Positions 1 through 8,662 of a stretch of DNA of 64,000 nucleotides are shown in pieces; the first letter of the stretch is position 1; each line of letters opens with the position of its first letter. The stretch comes from a virus, in the IMG/VR virus record IMGVR_UViG_3300046092_000062, positions 125,866 through 189,865 of that record; one strand, given 5' to 3'. The notes under the pieces are model-generated. The model was not told the origin of the DNA, did no database searches, and saw only the letters and a list, made by a program, of their open reading frames with translations. The translations under genes were made by a program, and so were the position numbers.

Positions 1-2
1 TC

Positions 3-434
3 AAACTACAAGCTAGCGAGAGATTAACTCGCTGGCGTGAATTTCGAAAATCTCTGGATCACCTACCACTAGACAAAGCATTAGCCGAGGTTAATGACTT
101 CTGGTCAGCATGTCCTTTCTCTCCTTACTACCTAGATCCAGCCAAGCCTGACGAATGGCCAGATCCGTGGACCATGATCACCGAAAACTACTACTGCGAT
201 ATTGCAAAAGCATTGGGTATGTTGTATACTATTAAGTACACCGCGCACAACCCCGACGTTGAGCTACGCATGTATGTCGATCCAGAAACAAAGTACGGTT
301 ATAATTTAGTCTGGATTGAGCAGGGGAAATATGTTATTAATTTGGTCACTGATGAGATCGTAAATAAAGAACAGGTTGAAAATACATTAAAGTTGAAAGC
401 TACGTTTAGCGATCAACTGCATTTGAATAGATAA
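3..434 (+). CDS. Conserved hypothetical protein, 5' end outside window
   Basis: The reading frame is open from the first bases of the window, so the gene begins upstream and only its last ~143 codons are seen; the first internal ATG (174) is not the true start. The visible part is rich in Trp, Pro and Tyr around residues 35-60 and has no motif I can name. It ends 12 bases before nrdA and a GAGG ribosome-binding site sits in that gap, so it is probably cotranscribed with the ribonucleotide reductase genes. Function unknown. Confidence 0.75.
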   Translation, partial: KLQASERLTRWREFRKSLDHLPLDKALAEVNDFWSACPFSPYYLDPAKPDEWPDPWTMITENYYCDIAKALGMLYTIKYTAHNPDVELRMYVDPETKYGYNLVWIEQGKYVINLVTDEIVNKEQVENTLKLKATFSDQLHLNR

Positions 435-446
435 TAAGAGGAATCA

Positions 447-2747
447 ATGAGTCAAATAAACGTCACGAAGAGAGACGGCCGTAAAGAGCCACTAAATTTA
501 GAGAAGCTACACAAAGTTGTTTTTTGGGCAACCGAAGGAATTACAGGAGTTAGTGCAAGCGAAGTAGAAATCAATAGTCATGTACAATTCTACAACGGCA
601 TCAAGAGTACAGACATTCAAGAAACGCTTATCAAAAGCGCAGCAGACTTAATTAGCGAAGAATCACCAAATTACCAATATGTAGCAGGACGCTTGCTTAC
701 ATATCATATCCATAAGTTAGTTTATGGAGACTTTAAGCCATGGCCATTGCTACAGTTAGTTAAACGTAACACTGACATCGGCTACTACACAAAAGAATTG
801 TTAGAAAACTATAGCGAAGACGAGATCAATCAAATGGACTCGTATATCAAACACGAACGTGATGAAACATTCACCTACGTGGCTATGGAACAATGGCGCG
901 GTAAGTACCTAGTACAAAACCGTGTCACTGGCGAAATCTTTGAAACACCACAAATTGCATACATGTTGATTGCTGCCACATTGTTTATGGCCTATCCAAA
1001 AGAAACACGTATGCAATGGATTAAGGACTACTATGATGCTATCTCTAATTTTGATATCAGTTTGCCTACCCCTATTATGGCCGGTTTACGCACTCCACAG
1101 AAGCAGTTCAGCTCGTGCGTTCTTATCGAGTCTGGCGATAGTCTCGATAGTATCAACGCTACTTCTAGCAGCATTGTTAAGTATGTCTCACAAAAGGCAG
1201 GTATTGGAATTGGTGCTGGACGTATCCGTGCGCTTGGAAGCCCTATTCGCAATGGTGACGCATATCATACAGGCATCACACCTTTCTTAAAGCACTTTCA
1301 AACAGCCACTCGCTCATGCAGTCAAGGTGGCGTGCGTAACGGCGCAGCAACTATCTATTACCCATTGTGGCACCTAGAAGTTGAAGATATGCTTGTTTTG
1401 AAGAACAACAAAGGCACAGAGGATAACAGAGTACGCCAGATGGATTACGGCGTCCAATTCAACAAATTAATGTACGAAAGACTTATTCAAGGTGGCAATA
1501 TCACCTTGTTTAGCCCCCACGACTTGCCGGAAATGTACGATGCTTTCTTTAACAACCAAGAGTTGTTTAAAGAGCTGTATGAGAAGGCAGAACGCAATAC
1601 CAAGATCCGCAAGAAGACTATTCCTGCTGCGGAGTTGTTTGGTAAGTTCATGCAAGAGCGCAAGGACACTGGTCGTATCTATTTGATGAACGTGGACCAT
1701 GCTAACACGCATAGCCCATTCAAAGAAGAGTTGCACCCTGTTAAGATGAGTAACTTGTGTACTGAGATTAACTTGCCAACTGTGCCATTGATGGACATTA
1801 ACGACGAAGCAGGTCGTATTGCATTGTGTACTCTTTCTGCACAGAACTGGGGTAACGTTAGAAAGCCACAAGACTTTGAACGCATGTGTACTCTAAGCGT
1901 TCGTGGCCTAGACGCATTGTTAAGCTACCAGAACTATCCAGTTAAGGCTGCTGAGATTGCAACTAAAGAATTCCGCCCATTGGGTAACGGTATTATTAAC
2001 TTTGCCTACTTCTTGGCCAAGCATGATGTATCCTATAGCGATCCACGTGCATTGGCACTAGTTGACGAGTACGCAGAAGCATGGTCATACTACTTGATTA
2101 AAGCAAGTGCAGACTTGGCTCGAGAACAAGGTGCATGTGAGAAGTGGGACGAGTTGAAGTATGCCGACGGTATCCTCCCAATGGACACACGCAAGAAAGA
2201 AGTTGACGAACTAGTTGAACATCAAGAGCGTATGCCTTGGCGTGCTCTACGTGAACAGATTCTAACTACAGGTATCCGCAACGCTACACTAATGGCCTTG
2301 ATGCCAGCGGAAACTAGCGCACAGATCTCTAATGCCACTAACGGCATTGAACCACCAAGAAACTATGTTTCTATTAAGCAAAGCAAACACGGAGTACTAA
2401 AGCAGGTTGTACCTGAATTCCGCAAACTAAAGAACAAATACGAATTGTTATGGGACCAACGTAGCCCAGAAGGCTACCTAAAACTATGTGCAGTATTACA
2501 AAAATGGATTGACCAGGGTATTAGCATCAACACTTCGTACAACCCTAAGTTCTACGAAGATGAAAAGATCCCTATGAGTGAGATGCTCAAGCACTTGCTA
2601 ATGTGCTACAAATACGGAACTAAACAACTTTACTACTTCAACACAAACGATGGACAAGGCGAGATTGATGTCGACAAGCTGGGCGCTACAACGCAATTAC
2701 CAGAAGGTGACATGGGTCAAGAAGACTGCGATAGCTGTGTAATTTAA
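447..2747 (+). CDS. nrdA: Ribonucleoside-diphosphate reductase alpha subunit (class Ia)
   Basis: Large catalytic subunit of aerobic ribonucleotide reductase, which makes dNDPs for phage DNA synthesis. At 766 residues it has the usual class Ia length. An ATP-cone fills roughly residues 1-95, so allosteric activity control may be kept. The active-site cysteines are visible: C224 (in FSSCVLIESGD), C438 in NLCTEINLP with N436 and E440, and C461 in LCTLSAQNWG. The C-terminal tail ends DCDSCVI, giving the redox-relay Cys pair that glutaredoxin or thioredoxin re-reduces. It sits 9 bases before nrdB, with a glutaredoxin gene next, so the three form one operon. Nothing looks degraded. Confidence 0.98.
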   Translation: MSQINVTKRDGRKEPLNLEKLHKVVFWATEGITGVSASEVEINSHVQFYNGIKSTDIQETLIKSAADLISEESPNYQYVAGRLLTYHIHKLVYGDFKPWPLLQLVKRNTDIGYYTKELLENYSEDEINQMDSYIKHERDETFTYVAMEQWRGKYLVQNRVTGEIFETPQIAYMLIAATLFMAYPKETRMQWIKDYYDAISNFDISLPTPIMAGLRTPQKQFSSCVLIESGDSLDSINATSSSIVKYVSQKAGIGIGAGRIRALGSPIRNGDAYHTGITPFLKHFQTATRSCSQGGVRNGAATIYYPLWHLEVEDMLVLKNNKGTEDNRVRQMDYGVQFNKLMYERLIQGGNITLFSPHDLPEMYDAFFNNQELFKELYEKAERNTKIRKKTIPAAELFGKFMQERKDTGRIYLMNVDHANTHSPFKEELHPVKMSNLCTEINLPTVPLMDINDEAGRIALCTLSAQNWGNVRKPQDFERMCTLSVRGLDALLSYQNYPVKAAEIATKEFRPLGNGIINFAYFLAKHDVSYSDPRALALVDEYAEAWSYYLIKASADLAREQGACEKWDELKYADGILPMDTRKKEVDELVEHQERMPWRALREQILTTGIRNATLMALMPAETSAQISNATNGIEPPRNYVSIKQSKHGVLKQVVPEFRKLKNKYELLWDQRSPEGYLKLCAVLQKWIDQGISINTSYNPKFYEDEKIPMSEMLKHLLMCYKYGTKQLYYFNTNDGQGEIDVDKLGATTQLPEGDMGQEDCDSCVI

Positions 2748-2756
2748 GGAAACAAC

Positions 2757-3887
2757 ATGAGCGTTTTTAACATCAACAACAAAAAGAAGCATACCGAAGC
2801 ACTCATGTTCCTGGACCCAAGTGGTCCAGTGACAGTGCAACGTTACGAAACACTAAAGTATAGACAATTTGACAAACTAACTGATAAGCAGTTGGGATTC
2901 TTTTGGCGACCTGAAGAAATTGACATCGTTCGCGATAGCAAAGACTTCAAGGAACTAACAGAGTTTGAACAGCATATCTTTACTAGTAACCTAAAGCGAC
3001 AAATCTTATTAGACAGTGTGCAAGGACGTAGCCCAACGCTGGCGTTCTTGCCATTGGTATCTATTCCCGAATTGGAAACTTGGATTACCACATGGGCGTT
3101 TAACGAGACTGTTCACAGTCGTAGTTACACTCACATTATTCGCAATATCTATAGCAACCCTAGCGAGATCTTTGATGGCCTAATGGACATTGAACCTATC
3201 GTTAATTGTGCTAAGGATATCTCTAAGTACTATGATGACCTCATTGAGTACGGTGGCTTCTACAATTTGCTAGGTGCTGGTGTACACACCATTAACGGCA
3301 ACGAATTTGAAGTTAACCTGTACGAACTAAAGAAGAAGCTGTGGCTTGCTATCAACAGTGTTAACGCACTAGAAGGCATTCGCTTCTACGTTAGCTTTGC
3401 TTGCTCGTGGGCGTTTGCAGAACTAAAGAAGATGGAAGGCAATGCCAAGAACATCAAACTTATCTGCCGCGACGAGAACGTACACCTTGGCTCAACACAG
3501 ACCTTGTTGAAGTTGCTACCACAAGATGATCCTGACTTTATTAAGATCAAAGAAGAGACACGCGAAGAATGTACTCGCATGTTCTTGAGCGCAGCACAAC
3601 AAGAAAAGACTTGGGCTGAGTATTTGTTTAAAGACGGATCCATGATTGGTCTAAACACTCAATTGCTTTGCCAATACGTGGACTGGTTGACTTGCAAGCG
3701 CATGACTGCCATCGGTCTAGACTGCGGCATCGCAAAGCCTAGTTCTAACCCATTGCCTTGGACTGCTAAGTGGATTGCTGGTGCCGACGTACAAGTTGCG
3801 CCACAAGAAACTGAGATTTCATCTTACGTGGTTGGTGGTACAAAACAAGACGTTGACTCAAATACTTTTAGCGGCTTCAGTCTCTAA
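2757..3887 (+). CDS. nrdB: Ribonucleoside-diphosphate reductase beta subunit (class Ia)
   Basis: Small, radical-bearing subunit that partners NrdA; 376 residues, normal for the family. The diiron and tyrosyl-radical signature is intact: ETVHSRSY supplies Glu, His (+3) and the radical Tyr (+7), ALEGIRF supplies a second-helix Glu and DENVHLGSTQ supplies the last Glu/His pair. The radical Tyr marks it as class Ia rather than the Tyr-less class Ic. It starts 9 bases after nrdA and is followed after 25 bases by a glutaredoxin gene. The C-terminal tail (SNTFSGFSL) resembles the peptide that docks on NrdA. Confidence 0.98.
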   Translation: MSVFNINNKKKHTEALMFLDPSGPVTVQRYETLKYRQFDKLTDKQLGFFWRPEEIDIVRDSKDFKELTEFEQHIFTSNLKRQILLDSVQGRSPTLAFLPLVSIPELETWITTWAFNETVHSRSYTHIIRNIYSNPSEIFDGLMDIEPIVNCAKDISKYYDDLIEYGGFYNLLGAGVHTINGNEFEVNLYELKKKLWLAINSVNALEGIRFYVSFACSWAFAELKKMEGNAKNIKLICRDENVHLGSTQTLLKLLPQDDPDFIKIKEETREECTRMFLSAAQQEKTWAEYLFKDGSMIGLNTQLLCQYVDWLTCKRMTAIGLDCGIAKPSSNPLPWTAKWIAGADVQVAPQETEISSYVVGGTKQDVDSNTFSGFSL

Positions 3888-3912
3888 GATAATTATAATA
3901 AAAGAGGAAACT

Positions 3913-4155
3913 ATGTTAACAATTTATTCAAAAAGCAACTGCCCTTTCTGTGATCGTGCTAAGGCACTAATCGAAAGTAAGGGCATTGAGTACAAAACCA
4001 TCAGCATCGAAGAAGATCAGGACGCACGCCAACACCTACTAGACATGGGACTACGCAGCGTACCACAAATTTTTTCAGGCACAACTATTATTCCTGGCGG
4101 CTATCAAGGCATCGCAGGTAAAGACGAAGAGTTCTGGACAACATTAAAAGGATAA
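3913..4155 (+). CDS. Glutaredoxin
   Basis: An 80-residue thioredoxin-fold protein with the dithiol active site CPFC at residues 9-12, the cis-Pro motif SVPQIF and a GG motif (PGGYQG) near the C terminus, all typical of glutaredoxin. It most likely re-reduces the C-terminal cysteines of the NrdA encoded just upstream. The start at 3913 is chosen because AAAGAGG lies 7-13 bases upstream; a longer frame from 3775 would run through nrdB in another frame and is not credible. Last clear member of the nrd operon. Confidence 0.95.
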   Translation: MLTIYSKSNCPFCDRAKALIESKGIEYKTISIEEDQDARQHLLDMGLRSVPQIFSGTTIIPGGYQGIAGKDEEFWTTLKG

Positions 4156-4156
4156 C

Positions 4157-4468
4157 ATGCTAGTAAGTCAACAATACGCATCAGGTGATGTAGTGAGTTT
4201 CAAAATGGTCAACGGCGATGAAGTTGTTGCCAAGGTGTTAGAAGTAACAGACGAGGGCTGGAAAGTAGCTAGTCCTTGCACAGTTATGCCAAGCCAACAA
4301 GGCCTTGGTCTAATGCAGAGTTTGTTCAGTGCTAAAGAAGACTGCAAAGTTTTCATCAGTAAGCAACACGTTATGTTCCATGCTGAGTCATTGGAACAAA
4401 TGCGAGTGCATTATGTTAAGACCACAACTGGTGTTGACGTAATTGCCAAACCTGGAATCATTATCTAA
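4157..4468 (+). CDS. Small beta-rich protein, Sm-like fold possible
   Basis: 103 residues of unknown function. The opening segment (GDVVSFKMVNGDEVVAKVLEV) resembles the first strands of Sm/LSm-type barrels found in phage genomes, but this is a weak resemblance and not a family assignment. It starts one base after the glutaredoxin stop and its own stop overlaps the ATG of the PAAR gene, so it is translationally coupled on both sides, linking the nrd genes with the virion genes that follow. Confidence 0.75.
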   Translation: MLVSQQYASGDVVSFKMVNGDEVVAKVLEVTDEGWKVASPCTVMPSQQGLGLMQSLFSAKEDCKVFISKQHVMFHAESLEQMRVHYVKTTTGVDVIAKPGIII

Positions 4469-4755
4469 TGCCAGCAGCAGCACGCCTAAATGATGCAGAC
4501 ACTAGCGACGGACAAATTTGTGGCGACGTTAGTACTGATGTTATTATCAACGGGCAAGGTGCTGCACTAGAGGGGAGCCTAGACAGCAGTCATGCTCCTT
4601 ACGGCGCCCCTCATCCCCCACATGAAGCCGCGACGGTTACTACCGCTAGCAGCACAGTAATTGCCAATGGCAAAGGTATAGCCTTTGTTGGCAGTGATCT
4701 CAGCTGTGGCCATGCTATTGCAGCAGGTAGTCCTGACGTGGAAATTGGGTCATAA
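4468..4755 (+). CDS. PAAR-domain spike-tip protein
   Basis: 95 residues covering a whole PAAR domain. It has the PAAR-like opening (PAAARLNDAD), glycine-punctuated repeats (INGQGAA, ANGKGIAFVGS) and His/Cys residues (H in SSHAPYG, PHPPHEA, and CGHAIAAG) that can form the zinc site at the tip. Proteins of this type cap the central spike of contractile tails, like T4 gp5.4. It overlaps the upstream gene by one base (TAATG) and precedes a large structural-looking gene, consistent with a baseplate block. Confidence 0.9.
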   Translation: MPAAARLNDADTSDGQICGDVSTDVIINGQGAALEGSLDSSHAPYGAPHPPHEAATVTTASSTVIANGKGIAFVGSDLSCGHAIAAGSPDVEIGS

Positions 4756-4776
4756 GTATTATAATAGGATACTTTT

Positions 4777-6357
4777 ATGAGTGGAATTAGTCCAACAATG
4801 ATGATCGCCGCTACTGGTTTTACTAACAACCAGGGGCTAGGCGTAAGTAGTGCAATGCTAACAGCATTAACCAATTTTGATAACAGCCCAGTGGTCACAC
4901 TGTACACTGGTGTTATTTCTGCATTGGATGGTGCAAACGTTGCATTACCAACTATGCCAAATTACTTCACAGGTTTGTCTGGTGGTGAAACTGGCACGAG
5001 CATTACTAACAGCATTAGAACTGCGGCAACAGCAATTGCTCCAAATACACAAAAGTTTATCAGCAACTTCAACAGTGCTAGCACCTTTGCACAAACCAGC
5101 TTTACTTGGTCTGGTGCATTAACTGGCGCAGCATCTGCGAGCTTTGACAGTTTTGGTCTTGGCATTTCTAATTTTAGTCAGATGGTGTCCGGCGGTGTTG
5201 GTACCATTATGGCAGGCGCCAATGGCGCGACAGCAGACTTCACAGCACTGTCGAGTACTATAACTAAATTTGGATCTGCATTTGATTCTAGTGATCCGCA
5301 AAAGATGTTTGACCCAGCTGGCTTTGTGAGGAACCTGCAAAAGCAAGGTCTCGGTGACGTAGGCGGACTAGAGGACAAGCTGTCTGAGGCTGGACTTGAC
5401 CCAACTAATTTGGATTCTGCAAATCCCGAAGTCATTAAACAGGTGCTAGAAACAATCACAGGATTAGACGTAGCAAAGATCATTAGTCAAACAAAAATGA
5501 TCTTGCCGGCTAACACTATGATATCTTCAGCAGCTGATCTTCTCAATGCTAAAAAGATTGTGAGTCCCAGTGAGTTGTCTGCTCTACCAGGCGGTAGTTT
5601 GGATGGGCTCGGTAACGCACTATCTAACATGGGCGGCAAGTTTAAAACAGCAGCAGCAATGGCAGCAAGTTTAGCAGCAACTAAAATTCCATCCCTTAAA
5701 CACCTAGACGCATTGAGTTCTCCTATGCCGGCTAGCATTTCATCTGCACTATCTAGCAAGCTAGGCGCAGGTGGAGGACCATTTGGTAACCCCACTATTA
5801 ATGATATTATTGGCACTGCCGCAGGATACAAACATACCGAAGGCTTTACCACTATAGTGGCCGCACATACTGCGATTCTACAAACCAGTGAAGGACAGTC
5901 ACTGGAGTCTGCGGCAAATGACTTAATTGCAGATCCGTCAAACCCATCTACATTAAGTGCATTCGTTTCCGCGCAGGCAGCAGTAACTGGTGCAACTAAC
6001 CCAACGCTAGCTAAATTGATCAGTGACAGCAGTGCTGCCATTACTGCAAGTCAGACTCAATTAACCACCGAAGCTACAAATCAAACCAAAGCAGGCTTTG
6101 TTCCAAGTGCAGCCACTGTTCCGGCAGCGCCAGCACTGCTAGGACTTGCAAACAAGTTGCATGACTTGGGTCTCGATAAACAACAAGTAGGATACAACTT
6201 CCTATTCAGCAGCATGGCCACTGACGACCAGTACGGCGATGCAATCAAGGCAGCACTGTCAGAAGGGCAAAACATTGCCAAATCTGCAGCCGCTGGCATT
6301 GCTAACACAACCAAAATTGACCCAATGGATGTGCTGGCAAAGATCCAAAAGGGGTAA
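4777..6357 (+). CDS. Large Ala/Ser/Thr-rich protein, probably virion-associated
   Basis: 526 residues with a strongly biased composition (Ala, Ser, Thr, Asn, Gly) and few charged or aromatic residues. It is predicted by eye to be mostly helical and repetitive, with no catalytic motif. It follows the PAAR gene by 21 bases and precedes the lysis genes. That position and composition suggest a tail or baseplate component, possibly one associated with the spike, but I do not recognise the family and the role is inferred from context only. Confidence 0.7.
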   Translation: MSGISPTMMIAATGFTNNQGLGVSSAMLTALTNFDNSPVVTLYTGVISALDGANVALPTMPNYFTGLSGGETGTSITNSIRTAATAIAPNTQKFISNFNSASTFAQTSFTWSGALTGAASASFDSFGLGISNFSQMVSGGVGTIMAGANGATADFTALSSTITKFGSAFDSSDPQKMFDPAGFVRNLQKQGLGDVGGLEDKLSEAGLDPTNLDSANPEVIKQVLETITGLDVAKIISQTKMILPANTMISSAADLLNAKKIVSPSELSALPGGSLDGLGNALSNMGGKFKTAAAMAASLAATKIPSLKHLDALSSPMPASISSALSSKLGAGGGPFGNPTINDIIGTAAGYKHTEGFTTIVAAHTAILQTSEGQSLESAANDLIADPSNPSTLSAFVSAQAAVTGATNPTLAKLISDSSAAITASQTQLTTEATNQTKAGFVPSAATVPAAPALLGLANKLHDLGLDKQQVGYNFLFSSMATDDQYGDAIKAALSEGQNIAKSAAAGIANTTKIDPMDVLAKIQKG

Positions 6358-6487
6358 GTTAACTTACCATATTACTCGCTTTTCAGCGAACTAATTGCTA
6401 TAATAGTATCAGTTATTGAGTTATAGCAGTTGTTTACTTTGATCCTATAGGGTTATATAAACAACAGACAGAAACAAAGGAGAAAGT

Positions 6488-7063
6488 ATGACACTTAAAA
6501 CGTCAAACAGCAAACAAGATTCTTGGATTGCTCTTTCTAGAAATGTTGTCCAATTTCTAGCACTAGTTGCAGTTGTATTCCTGGTATGGAATGTAACCAC
6601 AGCAAAATTTAACACCCTACGCGAAGGTAGCGAAGCATACAGACAGGGTTTTGTGAGCGCAGCAGATCGTTCCCAACAATTAGAATGCCTAACACGCAAT
6701 ATCTATCATGAGGCTGCAACTGAGCCATTTGAGGGCAAAGTAGCAGTAGCACAAGTAACCATGAACCGTGTAGACAATGGCCGTTTTGGTCACGGCGTAT
6801 GCGGAGTAGTTTATCAAAAGAATGTAATTTACGAAAAGGTCATTTGTCAATTTAGCTGGGCTTGTATTCCGGGCGTAGGTAAGAAAGTAATCTATCCAGC
6901 GTTGTATAAAGAAAGCGAAGAAGTAGCCAAAAAGGTTCTATTGGAAAACTTCCGTTTGCCGGGCATGAAAGACGCAATGTACTACCATGCAGATTATGTC
7001 AACCCAAAGTGGGGTAAACCGAAAATCACACAAATCGGCCACCACATTTTCTACAAGGACTAA
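6488..7063 (+). CDS. SleB/CwlJ-type cell-wall hydrolase, membrane-anchored endolysin candidate
   Basis: 191 residues. A hydrophobic segment at about residues 16-36 looks like a signal anchor. The rest is a Hydrolase_2 (SleB/CwlJ) domain with the characteristic ECLTRNIYHEA motif carrying the catalytic Glu, then VAVAQVTMNRV and a CQFSW block. Such enzymes cleave peptidoglycan; with an N-terminal anchor it could act as a signal-arrest-release endolysin. It lies 130 bases downstream of the structural gene, behind AAAGGAGAAAG, and is followed at once by a small multi-pass membrane protein, which together suggest a lysis cassette. Confidence 0.9.
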   Translation: MTLKTSNSKQDSWIALSRNVVQFLALVAVVFLVWNVTTAKFNTLREGSEAYRQGFVSAADRSQQLECLTRNIYHEAATEPFEGKVAVAQVTMNRVDNGRFGHGVCGVVYQKNVIYEKVICQFSWACIPGVGKKVIYPALYKESEEVAKKVLLENFRLPGMKDAMYYHADYVNPKWGKPKITQIGHHIFYKD

Positions 7064-7064
7064 A

Positions 7065-7382
7065 ATGAAAAAATTCGACATCAATGCAATTAAAGCATCC
7101 GTTGTGAGTTACTTTGAAAATCACTTTCATAAGATTTCAGCAGACAGCTTAGAGTGGTTGGCAATCATCATTATCCATTGTGCCACTATCCCTACCTTGC
7201 TAGCAATGGTAACAGCATTAAGTGATCGGGCTCCTAGCCTTGATGTGGTATTGTTTGCATGGGGCGGTCTAGTGTTATTGTTCTTCCGTGCCATCTTACT
7301 GAAGAACAGTTTAAACATCATCACAAACGGCATGGGCTTTATCACCCAGGCAGTAATTATGGCATTTATTCTTTTTAAATAA
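7065..7382 (+). CDS. Small membrane protein, holin candidate
   Basis: 105 residues with about three hydrophobic segments (roughly residues 32-50, 62-78 and 88-104) and a charged N terminus. The start at 7065 is one base past the SleB-like hydrolase stop; a longer frame from 6987 would overlap the hydrolase and add an unconvincing N terminus. Size, topology and position directly after the wall hydrolase fit a holin, but holins have no diagnostic motif, so this rests on context. Confidence 0.7.
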   Translation: MKKFDINAIKASVVSYFENHFHKISADSLEWLAIIIIHCATIPTLLAMVTALSDRAPSLDVVLFAWGGLVLLFFRAILLKNSLNIITNGMGFITQAVIMAFILFK

Positions 7383-7383
7383 T

Positions 7384-7596
7384 ATGAGCGATATCGAAGA
7401 CGACGAAATTGATGTAGTTGATGCAGACATAGCAGATGATGATTATGTTTTTATTATCGGCCCAGACGGGAATCTAAAGCAGATACTTTTGCCAGACGAA
7501 GTTCCGTTTGAGCTGCCGGAAAACATTAACAAAGTGCTAGCAGTATTCAATGTCAATGACGTTGAGAGTTTAGTAGTTAGTCCAACAATCCATTGA
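7384..7596 (+). CDS. Small acidic protein of unknown function
   Basis: 70 residues. The first 20 are almost all Asp/Glu with Ile/Val, followed by a segment VFIIGPDGNLKQILLP. No family recognised. It starts one base after the membrane protein. Its TGA stop (7594-7596) lies inside the -35 hexamer of the promoter for the next gene, so the transcription unit boundary is packed into the end of this gene. Confidence 0.65.
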   Translation: MSDIEDDEIDVVDADIADDDYVFIIGPDGNLKQILLPDEVPFELPENINKVLAVFNVNDVESLVVSPTIH

Positions 7597-7621
7597 CCCA
7601 TAATGGGATTGGTGTTACAAT
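7593..7621 (+). promoter_or_regulatory. Sigma70-like promoter for the 7639 gene
   Basis: TTGACC (7593-7598), 17-base spacer, TACAAT (7616-7621) with an upstream TG (extended -10). The spacer contains the TAATGG core seen in the other promoters of this region. The TGA stop of the preceding gene is part of the -35 box. A leader with AAGGAAG precedes the next ATG. Confidence 0.75.
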
Positions 7622-7638
7622 AGTTCAAAGGAAGCAAA

Positions 7639-7827
7639 ATGAACGCTCGAGATTACACACAAAAACAACGTGATCAAATTCATTATCTGCAAAATGCAGT
7701 TTGGGACTTGGAAAAAGCCCGGGAAAACTTGGTTAAGGCAAATGGTAGTACTTCGGTATTACAAGCAGTTGATGTTGCTTTGGAAAAGGCCAACTCTGAG
7801 CTAAATGACGCTTCTACGCTGATGTAA
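7639..7827 (+). CDS. Small hypothetical protein
   Basis: 62 residues, predicted mostly alpha-helical and possibly coiled coil (QKQRDQIHYLQNAVWDLEKA). AAGGAAG lies 6-12 bases upstream of the ATG. It is alone between two sigma70-like promoters, so it is probably a single-gene early transcript. The imperfect palindrome TAGTACTCAAGTACTA follows the stop, but it has no T-run and I do not call it a terminator. Function unknown. Confidence 0.65.
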   Translation: MNARDYTQKQRDQIHYLQNAVWDLEKARENLVKANGSTSVLQAVDVALEKANSELNDASTLM

Positions 7828-7856
7828 AAGTAGTACTCAAGTACTAGAAATTTCGG

Positions 7857-7885
7857 TTGACCTGAAATGGTTTTCTTGCTATAAT
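7857..7885 (+). promoter_or_regulatory. Early promoter, leaderless type
   Basis: TTGACC (7857-7862), 17-base spacer, TATAAT (7880-7885) preceded by TGC (extended -10). The -35 box sits inside the inverted repeat TTTCGG/CTGAAA. The ATG of the downstream gene (7892) begins seven bases after the -10 box, which is where transcription should start, so the mRNA would be leaderless. Confidence 0.9.
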
Positions 7886-7891
7886 ACATAC

Positions 7892-8218
7892 ATGCAGAAA
7901 ACAACAGTTACCCGTAAACGCAGACAAGATACTAAACATGCTGTCTATATGTTAGTAAACACTAACACAAATGAAAGCTACATTGGTATTACTGTTTGCG
8001 GTAACCAAGTTCGCAAAGCCCTTAAAGTTCGTTTCCAAAAGCATGTGCGCCGCGCACTGACTGAAGACAAATCTTGGGCATTGTGCGAAAGCATTCGTGA
8101 ACACGGTGCAGAAGCGTTTGCAGTGTTGTTGGTTGATGTTGTGCGTGGTCGCAAGCCAGCACACAGCGTTGAGCGTGAATTGATTAACGGTAACAAGCCC
8201 GCACTGAACACTCACTAA
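7892..8218 (+). CDS. GIY-YIG nuclease-domain protein
   Basis: 108 residues. After a basic N-terminal stretch comes VYMLVN...SYIGIT, a good match to the GIY-YIG core, then RFQKHVRRAL with the conserved Arg, and ERELI with the metal-binding Glu and a late LN. These are the expected catalytic elements in the right order. It is a stand-alone domain without a recognisable DNA-binding module, so it could be a small homing-type or host-DNA nuclease. The start coincides with the predicted transcription start. Confidence 0.8.
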   Translation: MQKTTVTRKRRQDTKHAVYMLVNTNTNESYIGITVCGNQVRKALKVRFQKHVRRALTEDKSWALCESIREHGAEAFAVLLVDVVRGRKPAHSVERELINGNKPALNTH

Positions 8219-8227
8219 GGAGTTAAC

Positions 8228-8425
8228 ATGATGGTTATGGTAGCAAAAATGAAGGACAAGATTGTTCAAATTGTGCGCTATGCTGACACAGTTGGCTTCA
8301 GCGACGAGCGCGGCTGGTTCTGTATCTGCTTTGACTTTGACAAGCAAAACAGACGCCGTGAACAAATCAAGTGGATCCCAGCAGACACTCGCTTTGAGTG
8401 GGTGCGTGAGTACATCGGGGAATAA
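8228..8425 (+). CDS. Small hypothetical protein
   Basis: 65 residues (the true start could be Met 2 or Met 4 of the frame). A central VGFSDERGWFCICFDFDKQNRR segment followed by REQIKWIPAD suggests a small beta-sheet protein. AAGGAG lies just upstream and the gene follows the GIY-YIG gene by 9 bases, so the two probably share a transcript. Function unknown. Confidence 0.65.
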   Translation: MMVMVAKMKDKIVQIVRYADTVGFSDERGWFCICFDFDKQNRRREQIKWIPADTRFEWVREYIGE

Positions 8426-8426
8426 C

Positions 8427-8642
8427 ATGGCCTATGCAACTTGTACCAATTGTGGTTACACAGAAAAATCTCTAGACTCTAAACGGAGCTTCTGGAGTCT
8501 ACGTGGCTACTACAATATCAGCGGTTACTTCTGCGGACCATGCTATGACAAAGTGTCACACAACAGTTATGGCAATCCTGAGCAGCCCGGCGAGTACATT
8601 GCTATCCTGCTTAAACAAACTGCACAGTTGACAACTAACTAA
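8427..8642 (+). CDS. Small zinc-ribbon-like protein
   Basis: 71 residues with two cysteine pairs, CTNC near the N terminus and CGPC around residue 36, spaced as in zinc ribbons. The start at 8427 follows the previous stop by one base; an earlier in-frame ATG at 8262 would overlap the neighbouring gene almost completely. The promoter of the next gene lies inside the end of this one. Function unknown. Confidence 0.7.
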   Translation: MAYATCTNCGYTEKSLDSKRSFWSLRGYYNISGYFCGPCYDKVSHNSYGNPEQPGEYIAILLKQTAQLTTN

Positions 8643-8656
8643 AAATCAAATAAAAT
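8628..8656 (+). promoter_or_regulatory. Promoter for metallophosphoesterase, leaderless type
   Basis: TTGACA (8628-8633), 17-base spacer, TAAAAT (8651-8656), then six bases to the ATG at 8663. The -35 lies within the 3' end of the zinc-ribbon gene. The spacer does not share the CGAAATGG core of the other promoters, but the start-codon geometry is the same. Confidence 0.8.
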
Positions 8657-8662
8657 ACAAAT

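Noticed and set aside
7831-7846. Terminator after the 7639 gene
   Set aside because: TAGTACT/AGTACTA leaves a two-base loop and no T-run follows.
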